A DNA stretch of 54,523 nt from Geodermatophilus sp. TF02-6 (GTDB taxonomy: Bacteria > Actinomycetota > Actinomycetes > Mycobacteriales > Geodermatophilaceae): positions 1 through 54,523 of the forward strand of contig NZ_QOHF01000027.1 in NCBI RefSeq assembly GCF_003319115.1, read 5' to 3'. Each line of letters begins with the position of its first letter. The stretch's first letter is position 1. Shown here piece by piece: positions 25,952-34,535 of the stretch. Below the pieces are notes generated by a model. The model was not told the origin of the DNA, did no database searches, and worked only from the letters and a program-made list of their open reading frames with translations. The translations under genes and the position numbers were made by a program.

Positions 25952-27576
25952 CGCGCCGCTCCCGCGTGGACCGGCAGCGGCAGGGAGACGACGAACCGCG
26001 CGCCCGGGCCGGGGCGGACGGTGATCGTGCCGCCGTGCCGGCGCACCGCCTGGGCGGCGAGGGCGAGGCCGAGACCGCGGCCGAGCCCGGCGGGCGCGCC
26101 GGTCTCCTTGGTGCTCCAGCCGCGCTCGAACAGCCGCGGCAGGTCCTCCTCCCGCACGCCCGGCCCGGTGTCCTCCACCCGGATGTGCAGCCACCCGTCG
26201 GCGACCTCCGCGGCGAACTGCACCTCCCGCGGCGGGTCGCCGGCCAGAGCGGCGTCGATGGCGTTGTCCAGCAGGTTGCCCACGACGGTCACCAGGTCCC
26301 CGCCGGGCAGGCCGGTCTCCCCGACCGCGGTGGCCGGGTCGATCTCGAGCAGCACCCCGCGCTCGTGCGCGGTCGCCGCCTTGCCGAGCAGCAGCGCGGA
26401 CAGCACCGGGTCACCGACCGCGTCGACCACCCGGTCGGTGAGCCGCTGGGCCGAGGCGAGCTGGGCGGTGGCGAACTCGATCGCCTCCTGGGTGCGGCCG
26501 AGCTCGACGAGGGAGACGGTGGTGTGCAGCCGGTTGGCCGCCTCGTGCGCCTGCGCCCGCAGCGACTCGGCGAAGGACCGCACGCTGGCCAGCTCGCCGG
26601 TGAGCACCCGCAGCTCGGTGGAGTCGCGCAGGGTGACCACGGTGCCGGCGGAGCGGCCGCCCGGCCGGGGTGGTGCCTGGCTGACCACGAGCACGCGGCT
26701 GCCGGTCACGTGCACCTCGTCGACGGCGGTGCGCTGCTGGGCGAGAACCGCGGTGAGCTCCGGGGGCAGGCCGAGCTCGGCGACGTGCCGGCCGGTGGGG
26801 TCGCCGTCGAGCCCCAGCAGCCGCCGGGCCTCGTCGTTGACCAGCTGCACCCGCTGCTCGCCGTCCACCAGCAGCAGGCCCTCGCGGACGGCGTGCAGGA
26901 CGGCGTGGTGGTAGTCGACCATCCGCGCGAGCTGACCCGGGGACAGGCCGTGGGTCTGCCGGCGCAACCGCCGGGACAGCGCCCAGCTGCCCAGGGTGCC
27001 GACGGCGAGGGTGACCAGCGCCGTACCCACGATGCCGGGGACGGCGGCGGCGAGGTCCTGCCCGATCGCGGCCACGGTGACGCCCGCGGACACCAGGGCG
27101 ACGACGCGCCCGCCGGCGTCGACCACCGGGCCGGTCGCCCGCACCGAGGGGCCGAGGGTGCCGGTGTAGGTCTCGGTGAAGGTCCGCCCGGCGAGGGCGG
27201 GCGCGATGGTGCCGCGGAACGGCCGGCCGATCTGGGCGGGGTCGGGGTGGGTGTAGCGGGTCCGGTCGGGGGCGAGGACGGTGATGAACGACGTCCCGGT
27301 GTCGGCGCGGACCTGCTCGACGTAGGGCTGCAGGACGGCGGTGGGGTCGGGGCCGGTGACCGCGTCGAGGACCAGCGGCGAGTCGGCCAGGCTCTCCACG
27401 ATGGCGGTGGCCTCCTCCGCGGCCTTGTCCCGGACGGCCTGGCGGGCGTCGAGGTAGGCCACGACCGTCGAGGTCAGCACGACGACGGTCACCACCAGCG
27501 CCTGCAGGAGCAGCAGGCGCCGGGCCAGGCTCACGTCGCCGCGGCGGCGGGGCGTGCGCCAAGCGGCTCCGGTCAC
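25948..27576 (-). CDS. Sensor histidine kinase, DcuS/CitA family
   Basis: A 542-residue membrane kinase. TM1 lies near residues 20-42; an extracytoplasmic PAS-like (PDC) sensor follows with SFITVLAPDRTRYTHPDPAQIGRPF and TGPVVDAGGRVVALVS; TM2 is around GIVGTALVTLAVGTLGSWAL. A cytoplasmic PAS domain follows (VREGLLLVDGEQRVQLVNDEA). The unusual phospho-acceptor box AHEAANRLHT is the CitA/DcuS type, and ATPase boxes are NLLDNAID, DTGPGV and GLGRGLGL. The start is uncertain: GTG 27576 was chosen; GTG 27534 or ATG 27636 are possible. Operon order is kinase then regulator, divergent from the transporter. Confidence 0.9.
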   Translation of the reverse strand: MTGAAWRTPRRRGDVSLARRLLLLQALVVTVVVLTSTVVAYLDARQAVRDKAAEEATAIVESLADSPLVLDAVTGPDPTAVLQPYVEQVRADTGTSFITVLAPDRTRYTHPDPAQIGRPFRGTIAPALAGRTFTETYTGTLGPSVRATGPVVDAGGRVVALVSAGVTVAAIGQDLAAAVPGIVGTALVTLAVGTLGSWALSRRLRRQTHGLSPGQLARMVDYHHAVLHAVREGLLLVDGEQRVQLVNDEARRLLGLDGDPTGRHVAELGLPPELTAVLAQQRTAVDEVHVTGSRVLVVSQAPPRPGGRSAGTVVTLRDSTELRVLTGELASVRSFAESLRAQAHEAANRLHTTVSLVELGRTQEAIEFATAQLASAQRLTDRVVDAVGDPVLSALLLGKAATAHERGVLLEIDPATAVGETGLPGGDLVTVVGNLLDNAIDAALAGDPPREVQFAAEVADGWLHIRVEDTGPGVREEDLPRLFERGWSTKETGAPAGLGRGLGLALAAQAVRRHGGTITVRPGPGARFVVSLPLPVHAGAAR

Positions 27577-27638
27577 GACCGCGAGTGTGCCGCGCGCGCC
27601 GTCGGTCGCCGTGCCCCGTGAACGCAATGAACACATGC

Positions 27639-27652
27639 GTGACCTCGGTCAC
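27639..27652. promoter_or_regulatory. Candidate operator between the kinase and dicarboxylate transporter genes
   Basis: GTGACC-TC-GGTCAC is a perfect dyad in the 171-bp divergent gap, 96 bp before the transporter start. It could be the binding site of the adjacent response regulator. The motif is short, so chance is possible. Confidence 0.35.
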
Positions 27653-27747
27653 GCCACGCCGCACCGTGGTCCTCGCCGCCCGTGCCGGCGACGACCCAAC
27701 CCACCCCGGAGGCGCCCGCGCCACCGGCCGACCTCCAGGAGCTCCGC

Positions 27748-29166
27748 ATGGCGTCAGGCACCGCCGTCGAGCCGACCGCCACCAAGCGGCGGGACCGCAC
27801 CCACTGGCTGTACCTCGCCGTCATCGGCGCGGTGCTCGCCGGCATCGCGGTGGGCTTCGCCTTCCCCGAGTTCGCCGTCGAGCTCAAGTGGCTCGGCACG
27901 GCGTTCGTGGCGCTGATCAAGATGCTGATCGCGCCGGTCATCTTCTGCACGATCGTGCTGGGCATCGGCGCCATCCGGCAGGCGGCCAAGGTCGGCCGGA
28001 TCGGTGGGCTCGCGCTCGGCTACTTCCTGCTCATGTCGACCGTCGCCCTGGCGATCGGCCTGGTCGTGGGCAACGTCCTGCACCCCGGCGACGGGCTGGC
28101 GCTGTCCGACGAGCTGCGCGGCGCGGGTGCCGACCTGGCCGGCGAGGCAGAGCAGGGCGGCGGGACGACCGACTTCGTCCTCGGCCTGATCCCGACCACG
28201 CTGGTGTCGGCGCTGACCGACGGCTCGGTGCTGCAGGCACTGGTGGTCGCCCTGCTCACCGGCTTCGCCATCCAGGCCATGGGCCGCGCCGGCGAACCGA
28301 TCCTGCGCGGCATCGGGCACTTCCAGAAGCTGGTGTTCCGCATCCTCGCGATGATCATGTGGGCAGCGCCGATCGGCGCGTTCGGCGCGATCGCCGCAGT
28401 GGTCGGCGAGACCGGGGTCGACGCCCTGAAGAGCCTCGCGGTGATCATGCTGGGCTTCTACGCCACCTGCCTGCTGTTCGTGGTCGTCGTCCTGGGGCTG
28501 CTGCTGCGGCTGATCGCCGGCGTGAACGTCTTCGCGCTGCTCAAGTACCTGGGCCGCGAGTTCCTGCTGATCGTCTCCACCTCGTCGTCGGAGACCGCGC
28601 TGCCCCGGCTGATCGCCAAGATGGAGCACGCCGGCGTCAGCCAGCCGGTCGCCGGGATCGTCGTCCCGACCGGGTACTCGTTCAACCTCGACGGCACCGC
28701 CATCTACCTGACGATGGCCTCGTTGTTCATCGCCGAGGCGCTGGGCGACCCGCTGTCGGTCGGCGAGCAGATCGGCCTGCTGCTGTTCATGATCATCGCC
28801 TCGAAGGGCGCCGCCGGTGTCACCGGCGCGGGCCTGGCCACGCTGGCCGGCGGGCTCTCGGCGCACCGGCCGGAGCTGCTGGACGGCGTCGGGCTGATCG
28901 TCGGCATCGACCGGTTCATGTCCGAGGCGCGGGCGGTGACCAACTTCGCGGGCAACGCGGTCGCCACCGTGCTGATCGCCACCTGGACCAGGGAGATCGA
29001 CCGCGACCAGATGTCCGCGGCGCTGTCGGGTCGCAGCCCCTTCGACGAGTCCCGGATGATCGACGACCACGGCGACGACCTCCCGGCCTCCGGGAGCAAC
29101 GCCGGGCCGGGGCAGCGGGACGCCGAGGCCGCGACGCGCAGGCTGGCGGAGTCGTCGCTGCGCTGA
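27748..29166 (+). CDS. dctA: C4-dicarboxylate:cation symporter, DctA/DAACS family
   Basis: A 472-residue transporter with 8 predicted membrane segments and two re-entrant loops. The family signature motifs are STSSSETALPRLIAK (HP1 tip), PTGYSFNLDGTAIY (TM7), SKGAAGVTGAG (HP2), and GIDRFMSEARAVTNFAGNAVAT (TM8 substrate-binding Arg and Asn). These match succinate/fumarate/malate symporters rather than glutamate ones. ATG 27748 has AGGAG 7 bases upstream. Divergent placement next to the DcuS/DcuR-like pair fits substrate-induced uptake. Confidence 0.9.
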   Translation: MASGTAVEPTATKRRDRTHWLYLAVIGAVLAGIAVGFAFPEFAVELKWLGTAFVALIKMLIAPVIFCTIVLGIGAIRQAAKVGRIGGLALGYFLLMSTVALAIGLVVGNVLHPGDGLALSDELRGAGADLAGEAEQGGGTTDFVLGLIPTTLVSALTDGSVLQALVVALLTGFAIQAMGRAGEPILRGIGHFQKLVFRILAMIMWAAPIGAFGAIAAVVGETGVDALKSLAVIMLGFYATCLLFVVVVLGLLLRLIAGVNVFALLKYLGREFLLIVSTSSSETALPRLIAKMEHAGVSQPVAGIVVPTGYSFNLDGTAIYLTMASLFIAEALGDPLSVGEQIGLLLFMIIASKGAAGVTGAGLATLAGGLSAHRPELLDGVGLIVGIDRFMSEARAVTNFAGNAVATVLIATWTREIDRDQMSAALSGRSPFDESRMIDDHGDDLPASGSNAGPGQRDAEAATRRLAESSLR

Positions 29167-29224
29167 CCGCGTCGTCCGCGACCCGGGGTGCCCGGCCCGA
29201 TCGAGGGCCGGACACCCCTCCGTC

Positions 29225-29296
29225 GTTGATCATGGGGTTGTTGCCGGCGACACGGCACGACACGCCACGACCGCCCGCGACAACCCCATGATCGAC
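29225..29296. repeat. Extragenic palindrome, family D
   Basis: The 20-base arms GTTGATCATGGGGTTGTTGC (29225-29244) and its complement at 29277-29296 differ at two positions; the loop is 32 bases. It lies 58 bp after dctA and may be its terminator. Its right arm directly replaces the body of a MerR-family gene, whose first codons lie at 29298-29339, so it looks like an inserted or recombined element. Confidence 0.7.
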
Positions 29297-29297
29297 A

Positions 29298-29339
29298 GCC
29301 GGCGAGCTGCCCGATGGTGAGCACCCCGTCCTCGCTCAT
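29298..29339 (-). pseudogene. MerR-family regulator remnant (first 14 codons)
   Basis: On the minus strand an ATG opens MSEDGVLTIGQLAG, the typical start of a MerR-family helix-turn-helix (LTIGQLA). Instead of the rest of the winged helix, the sequence passes straight into the family D palindrome. Two copies of a MerR-like operator lie just upstream. The identification rests on 14 residues plus the operator, so it is a reasoned guess. Confidence 0.5.
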
Positions 29340-29342
29340 GCC

Positions 29343-29410
29343 GACGACGGTGCACCCTCCAGCCGCTGGAGGGTCAGACGACGGTGCACCCTCCAGCCGC
29401 TGGAGGGTCA
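29343..29410. promoter_or_regulatory. Tandemly duplicated MerR-type operator
   Basis: A 34-bp unit occurs twice without a gap (29343-29376 and 29377-29410). Each copy carries the 21-bp palindrome ACCCTCCAGC-C-GCTGGAGGGT (29354-29374 and 29388-29408). On the minus strand TGACCC overlaps the left arm like a -35 element, as in MerR-regulated promoters. It lies between the merR remnant and malQ. Confidence 0.65.
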
Positions 29411-29477
29411 CGAGCGAGAGCGGCACCACGCGCAGCCTGCCGTGTGGGCCGGGGACGGGCTGGGGAGTATCGGAGGC

Positions 29478-31331
29478 GTGACGCGCACCCCCACCACCGA
29501 CGACTGGGGCATCGACGCCACCTGGCTCGACGCCTTCGACGAGGAACACCAGGTCGCCCGGGCGACGATCGACCGCCTCCGCGAGGTGATCGGCACACCT
29601 CCGGCCGACCTCGAGGACCGTGCCCCGATCGTGGCCCGGCCCGGCGACGTGCTGGAGGTGGACGAGGCGGAGGTGACCCTCGAGGACGGCTCCACCCGGC
29701 ACGTCGACGGCGAGCTGGCCGAGGACTTCCCGCTGGGCTACCACTGGCTGCAGGTGCCCGGGGGCCCGCGCCGGCGGCTGATCGTCTCCCCCGGCCGGTG
29801 CTGGCTGCCCGACGAGCGCACCTGGGGCTGGACGGTGCAGCTGTACGCCACCCGCAGCCGCGGCAGCTGGGGCATCGGCGACCTCGCCGACCTGCGCGCC
29901 GTCCGGGAGATGGCGGCCGGCCAGGGCGCCGGGTTCGTGCTGATCAACCCGCTGCACGCGGTCGCGCCGACGCCGCAGCAGGAGGCCAGCCCCTACCTGC
30001 CGGCGACCCGACGCTTCCGCAATCCGCTCTACCTGCGCGTGCCCGAGGTGCCCGGCGCCGGCGCCGTTGACCTCGAGGAGGACGCCGGCCGCGGGCTGTC
30101 GGAGGGCGAGCTCGTCGACCGCGACGCGATCTGGGCGCGCAAGCGGGAGGTGCTGCGCCGCGTCTTCGACGCCACCGGCCGGGACGACCCCGCCTTCCCC
30201 GACTGGTGGTGGCACCAGGGCCAGCCGCTGCAGGACTGGGCGACCTGGTGCGCCCTGGCCGACGTGCACGGCCCCGACTGGCACACCTGGCCCGAGGAGC
30301 TGCGCGACCCGCGCAGCGGCGCGGTCGGGGACTTCGTCGCCGGGCACGAGCGCGACGTCGCCTTCCACGCCTGGCTGCAGTGGGCCCTGTACCTGCAGCT
30401 GGAGCGGGCCACCGAGGGCATGACCGTCATCCAGGACCTGCCGATCGGCGTGGCCGGCGGCGGCGCCGACGCGTGGACCTGGCAGGGCGTGCTGGCCGAC
30501 GGCGCCACGGTGGGCGCACCGCCGGACGCGTTCAACTCCCAGGGGCAGGACTGGGGCTCGCCCCCGCTGGTCCCGTGGCGGCTGCGCGAGGCCGGCTACG
30601 AGCCGTTCATCGAGTCCATCCGGGCCACGATGGCCGGCGCCGGGGGCCTGCGCATCGACCACGTCATGGGCCTGTTCCGGCTGTGGTGGGTGCCGGCCGG
30701 CAGCAGCGCGGCCGACGGCGCCTACGTGCGCTACCCGGCCGAGGACCTGCTCGACATCGTCGCGCTGGAGAGCTCCCGGGCGCAGGCCGTCGTCGTCGGC
30801 GAGGACCTCGGCACCGTCGAGGAAGGCGTCCGCGAGGCGATGGCCGAGCACGGCATCCTCGGCTACCGGCTGCTGTGGTTCGAGGAGGACGAGCCCGCGC
30901 GGTGGCCGGTCGAGGCGATGGCCGCGATCACCACCCACGACCTGCCCACCGTGGCCGGGCTGTGGAGCGGCGCGGACCTCGAGGAGCAGCGCGAGCACGG
31001 CACCGGCACCGACGAGGAGCTCGAGCGCGGCCGGAGGTCGCTGCTGGCCCGCCTGCCGGGCCTGCGCCGCAACGCCAGGCCGGAGACGGCGGTGCGGCGG
31101 GCCCACGAGCTGCTGGCCCGGGCGCCGTCGCTGCTGCTGTCGGCCACCCTGGAGGACGCCGTCGGCGAGCGCCGCCGGCCCAACGTGCCCGGCACCACCG
31201 ACCGGCCCAACTGGTCGCTGCCGCTGCCGGTCCCGGTCGAGGACCTCCCCGGTCACCCGCTGCTGCAGGCGGTCGCCGGCACCCTCGCCGCGGGGGTGCG
31301 CGGCGACGCGCAGGAGGCCACCGGCTCCTGA
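29478..31331 (+). CDS. malQ: 4-alpha-glucanotransferase (amylomaltase)
   Basis: The enzyme transfers alpha-1,4-glucan segments between maltodextrins, part of glycogen/maltose metabolism. The 617-residue protein has the N-terminal actinobacterial MalQ extension, then the GH77 catalytic barrel: GSWGIGDLADL, INPLHAVAPTP, DLPIGVAGGGADAW, the nucleophile in LRIDHVMGLFRLWWVP, the acid/base in VVGEDLGTV and the stabiliser in TTHDLPTVAG. GTG 29478 follows CGGAGG by one base. It is monocistronic; the next gene is convergent with 5 bp between stops. Confidence 0.92.
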   Translation: MTRTPTTDDWGIDATWLDAFDEEHQVARATIDRLREVIGTPPADLEDRAPIVARPGDVLEVDEAEVTLEDGSTRHVDGELAEDFPLGYHWLQVPGGPRRRLIVSPGRCWLPDERTWGWTVQLYATRSRGSWGIGDLADLRAVREMAAGQGAGFVLINPLHAVAPTPQQEASPYLPATRRFRNPLYLRVPEVPGAGAVDLEEDAGRGLSEGELVDRDAIWARKREVLRRVFDATGRDDPAFPDWWWHQGQPLQDWATWCALADVHGPDWHTWPEELRDPRSGAVGDFVAGHERDVAFHAWLQWALYLQLERATEGMTVIQDLPIGVAGGGADAWTWQGVLADGATVGAPPDAFNSQGQDWGSPPLVPWRLREAGYEPFIESIRATMAGAGGLRIDHVMGLFRLWWVPAGSSAADGAYVRYPAEDLLDIVALESSRAQAVVVGEDLGTVEEGVREAMAEHGILGYRLLWFEEDEPARWPVEAMAAITTHDLPTVAGLWSGADLEEQREHGTGTDEELERGRRSLLARLPGLRRNARPETAVRRAHELLARAPSLLLSATLEDAVGERRRPNVPGTTDRPNWSLPLPVPVEDLPGHPLLQAVAGTLAAGVRGDAQEATGS

Positions 31332-31336
31332 CGACG

Positions 31337-33145
31337 TCAGCGCTGGTCCAGGTCGACCCCGACCACCAGCGGGTCGTGGTCGCTGGAGCGGTACGGGTCC
31401 GGCGCGTACAGGGCCGGGTCGCCGGTGTACTGGTAGGCCACCGACTCGACCGAGTTGACGTTCCAGTGCGCGACGCCGGTGACCTCCGCGGTCAGCTCGG
31501 CGGTGGCCAGGGCGTGGTCGAGCGAGCCGGACAGCCCGTCGAAGACGTAGCTGGAGCGCCCCGGGTCGAACTGCGCGCCGAGGTCGGTCAGGCCGGCCTC
31601 GCGCAGGGCCGCGACCGGGTCCTCCTGGCTGTAGGCGTTGAGGTCGCCCATCGCGATCACGTCGGGGTCGCCGGTGTCGGCACGCAGCCGGTCGACGAAC
31701 GCGGCCAGCGACCGCGCCTGGCGGACCCGGTCGCCGTTCCACGCGCCCTGCCCGTCCCCGGCGTCGGCGTTGTCGCCGGTGGCGCCGTCGGCGGAGCCCT
31801 TGGACTTGAAGTGGTTGGCCACCACGGTGAGGGTGTCGCCGTCCTCGGCGAAGGTCTGCGCGATTGGCTCGCGGGCGTTGGCCCAGACCGTCTCGTCCAC
31901 CACCCCGACCGGCTCGCCGACCGGTGCGACGACGTCGGCGCGGTAGACGATCGCGTTGCGGATGACGTCCCGCTCGACGCCGTAGAGCTCGGCCGGCAGC
32001 GAGACGTAGCGCCACACCTCGGCGTCCGCCGCCCCGTTCAACCGCCGCACCAGGTCGGCCAGGGCCCGGTCGGCGTCGCCGGGCGAGAAGCCGGTCGTGT
32101 CGGTGTCCTCGACCTCCAGCAGGGTGACCACGTCGGCGTCCAGGGCCGTGACCGCCGCGACGACCTTGGCCGCCTGCTCCTCGAACTCGGCCTCGGTGCG
32201 GGCACCGCGGGCGTCGGGGCCGGTGCGGGTGAGGAAGTAGTTGAGCACGTTGAAGGTGCCCAGCCGCAGGTCCCCGCCGACGTCCTCCGGGGCGGACGGG
32301 CGGGTGTCCTGCGGCGCGAAGACGCCCGCGGCCGTGCCGTCGGCCGGCTGCAGCCGCCACGCGCCGAAGCCGTACCCGAGGACCAGGGGCTCGGTGAAGC
32401 GCAGCCGGTCCCCGACCCGCACCGGGGTGTCAGGGGTGAGGTAGGGCCGGTCCGTGGTGCTGGTCCGGGCGCTGACGCCGTCGTCGAGGACGACGCCGCG
32501 CAGTGCGTTGTCCGCGGCGACGGCCTGCGCGTCCGGCCCCGGGCGGGCCGCGTCGGTCGGCTGCAGGAGAACCCCGCCCGCGGCGAGGGTCAGCTCGCCG
32601 TAGCTGGTGAGGTCGTGCACGTCGCTGACGGTGAGGGGGGCGGCCGGGGTGACCAGCACGCCCTCGAGCCGCTCGCGGGCGGCGTCGTCGGCCGGCAGGT
32701 CGAGGACGGCGGGCGCCGGGAGGTCGGCGGCCGAGCCGTCGGCGCAGACCGCGACGCCGGTGCCGGAGTCGACCTGGGTCTGGCCGCCGAACTCCTGCAC
32801 CTGGCCGCTGACCGCGACCACGTCGCCGAGGTCGACCGCGACCGGGCTGTGCACGAAGACCCCGTCGGAGGTGGCCGGGTCGCCGTCACCGTCGGCGTCC
32901 TGCAGGTAGAAGCCGGAGAGACCGGGGAGGTCGCCGACCACGACGCCGCGGACCGTGACCTGCTGACCGATCAGCGGCGTCGTGGCACCGGCGCCCTGCA
33001 CCTGGCCGATCTCCCGCGTCGGCACCGTCGCGCAGGCGTCGGGTTCTGCCGAGGCGGGCGCGGGGAGGCCGACCACGGCCAGGACGGCGGCGGTGAGGCC
33101 GAGGGTGGCGCGACGGCCGGTGCCGTCGCCGCGGCGGAGCAGCAC
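31337..33145 (-). CDS. Secreted endonuclease/exonuclease/phosphatase, ExeM/NucH type
   Basis: A 602-residue protein with a signal peptide (VLLRRGDGTGRRATLGLTAA, cleavage probably after PASA). An OB-fold nuclease-associated domain follows (IGQQVTVRGVVVGDLPGLSGFYLQD). The C-terminal endonuclease/exonuclease/phosphatase domain carries RLGTFNVLNYF, the metal glutamate in TLLEVEDT, NHFKSKGS, MGDLNAYSQEDP, and SSDHDPLVVG. It should degrade extracellular DNA for phosphate or biofilm remodelling. GTG 33145 has GGGGAGG 5 bases upstream. No C-terminal sorting signal or membrane anchor is visible. Confidence 0.88.
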   Translation of the reverse strand: MLLRRGDGTGRRATLGLTAAVLAVVGLPAPASAEPDACATVPTREIGQVQGAGATTPLIGQQVTVRGVVVGDLPGLSGFYLQDADGDGDPATSDGVFVHSPVAVDLGDVVAVSGQVQEFGGQTQVDSGTGVAVCADGSAADLPAPAVLDLPADDAARERLEGVLVTPAAPLTVSDVHDLTSYGELTLAAGGVLLQPTDAARPGPDAQAVAADNALRGVVLDDGVSARTSTTDRPYLTPDTPVRVGDRLRFTEPLVLGYGFGAWRLQPADGTAAGVFAPQDTRPSAPEDVGGDLRLGTFNVLNYFLTRTGPDARGARTEAEFEEQAAKVVAAVTALDADVVTLLEVEDTDTTGFSPGDADRALADLVRRLNGAADAEVWRYVSLPAELYGVERDVIRNAIVYRADVVAPVGEPVGVVDETVWANAREPIAQTFAEDGDTLTVVANHFKSKGSADGATGDNADAGDGQGAWNGDRVRQARSLAAFVDRLRADTGDPDVIAMGDLNAYSQEDPVAALREAGLTDLGAQFDPGRSSYVFDGLSGSLDHALATAELTAEVTGVAHWNVNSVESVAYQYTGDPALYAPDPYRSSDHDPLVVGVDLDQR

Positions 33146-33302
33146 GGGGACCTCCCCGGGGGCCGGTGGTACAGCCCGCACGCTAGTCGCCCTCGGTGAC
33201 CAGTGCATCGACGAACCGTGGCCATCCGGTGACCCGCCGGCGCCCGCAGCGAGGTCGAACAGGCGTTCGACCTCGTGCGACACTTCCCCGGTGGCTGGCG
33301 GC

Positions 33303-33617
33303 ATGCACCCGGGGCGGTCGGGTCGGTCTCTCGGCGAGCGGGCGGCGGTGTCGGGCGCGGGCACACCGAGCGGGCCGGACCCGGCGCCGCGGGCACCCCT
33401 GCCGCCCACGACCCCGGAGCGCCACGTCGAGGGTCGGGGACGGCACTGCTGGGTGCACGACCCGCCCGGCGCACCCGGCGTGTGGCCGGGGCTGCTCGTC
33501 GAGTGGCGGCAGAGCGAGGGCGGCTGGCACGGCCGGGTGACCTACGCCGTCGCCGGTCCGCACGGGACGGTGCTCGTGGAGGCATGGGTGCCCGCCGCCC
33601 TCCTCGAGCAGCGCTGA
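33303..33617 (+). CDS. Small hypothetical protein
   Basis: About 104 residues. The first 45 are a disordered proline-rich stretch; the last 60 look folded: RHCWVHDPPGAPGVWPGLLVEWRQ then GWHGRVTYAV and LVEAWVPAALLEQR. Alternating tryptophan and beta-strand patterns suggest a small beta-barrel. I do not know a named family. The start is unsure, because the conserved part may begin near codon 45. It is divergent from the nuclease gene. Confidence 0.6.
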   Translation: MHPGRSGRSLGERAAVSGAGTPSGPDPAPRAPLPPTTPERHVEGRGRHCWVHDPPGAPGVWPGLLVEWRQSEGGWHGRVTYAVAGPHGTVLVEAWVPAALLEQR

Positions 33618-33689
33618 GCACGGGTTACCGACGTCCCCGGATGGCTATGGCTGCCGGCGACGGACACCCCGACCGAGCGGAGACCTGCG

Positions 33690-33890
33690 ATGAGCGAACC
33701 CGACCGCCCCACCCTCGACGACGTCATGACGCCCACCGAGAACGCGCCGCGCGACCGGCAGGAGCACGGCAAGACCGACCCGCGACCCGACGACGACTGG
33801 CTGCAGCACCGCACCGAGCAGGAGCGGCAGGTGGTCGGCTCCGACGACGCCGACCCCGCCGGCGCCGACCTCCACTCGGCCACCGACTGA
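33690..33890 (+). CDS. Small acidic hypothetical protein
   Basis: A 66-residue very hydrophilic protein beginning MSEPDRPTLDDVMTP and ending with an acidic segment. It has no hydrophobic core, so it is probably disordered. ATG 33690 has CGGAGA 8 bases upstream, good support for translation. Function unknown. Confidence 0.6.
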   Translation: MSEPDRPTLDDVMTPTENAPRDRQEHGKTDPRPDDDWLQHRTEQERQVVGSDDADPAGADLHSATD

Positions 33891-33917
33891 GCGGTGACAT
33901 CGTCGGCCTCCCGGCCG

Positions 33918-34033
33918 ACACCGCGGCCACGTGCCGTCCCCCAGCGACGTAGAGCCCCAGACCCCCGTTCCTGCTCAGGGGAGCCTCCAGCCCCCCGCTC
34001 CCAGGAACCAACACCGCGGCCACGTGCCGTCCC
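33918..34033. repeat. 23-bp direct repeat pair around an E-box-like CACGTG
   Basis: ACACCGCGGCCACGTGCCGT plus CCC occurs at 33918-33940 and again at 34011-34033. Each copy contains CGGCCACGTGCCG, almost a palindrome about CACGTG. The intervening 70 bases can partly fold through GTTCCTG/CAGGAAC. The gap (33891-34076) holds no gene. It could be a pair of regulator sites or a duplicated extragenic repeat. Confidence 0.65.
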
Positions 34034-34076
34034 GGGCACCGCCGAACCGCTGACCGTCCTCGGTGGGGAGGAGCCG

Positions 34077-34535
34077 ATGACCCGTCTCTCACCGGGGGAC
34101 GTCGCCTGCTGGGTGCTCAAGTCGACCCGCCCCCCGTCCCGGATCGAGGCCGGCTGGGCGGCCGGGGAGCCGCGCGTGATGACCCGCTGCGTGCGCCGCT
34201 CCTACCGGCTGGGGCTGATGCGCCCGGGCCAGCCCTGCCTGCTCTGGGTCAGCGGCCGCACCGCACCGGGCGTGCACGCCCTCGGCGAGCTCGCCGACGA
34301 CGTCGAGGAACGCCGGGACGGCCCGGTCGTCGCCGTCCGGCTCACCCCGCTGCCCTCCCCCGTCCCGCGCGCCGACCTGCTGGCCGACCCCGCCGCCCGG
34401 GACGCCGAGGTGCTGCGGATGCCCGCCGGCAGCAACCCGTCCTGGCTGTCGGCGGGCCAGTTCGCCGCCGTCCTGGCCCACCTGCCCGCCGCGGAGCCGA
34501 CTCCGGTCGCCGCGCTGGGACCATGGCCTGCGTGA
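34077..34535 (+). CDS. EVE-like (PUA-fold) domain protein
   Basis: A 152-residue protein with an EVE/PUA-like layout: CWVLKSTRPP at the start, RSYRLGLMRPGQPCLLWVSG in the middle, and later DDVEERRDGPVVAVRLTPL. EVE domains bind modified bases in DNA or RNA. The resemblance is moderate, so the family call is tentative. ATG 34077 follows GGGGAGGAG with 4 bases spacing. Its stop overlaps the start of the next gene by 13 bp, suggesting co-transcription. Confidence 0.5.
   Translation: MTRLSPGDVACWVLKSTRPPSRIEAGWAAGEPRVMTRCVRRSYRLGLMRPGQPCLLWVSGRTAPGVHALGELADDVEERRDGPVVAVRLTPLPSPVPRADLLADPAARDAEVLRMPAGSNPSWLSAGQFAAVLAHLPAAEPTPVAALGPWPA

Noticed and set aside
28704..32360. A minus-strand open frame of more than 1200 codons across malQ and the nuclease
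   Set aside because: It is antisense to malQ and out of frame with the nuclease. High GC removes stop codons, and the composition is not protein-like.
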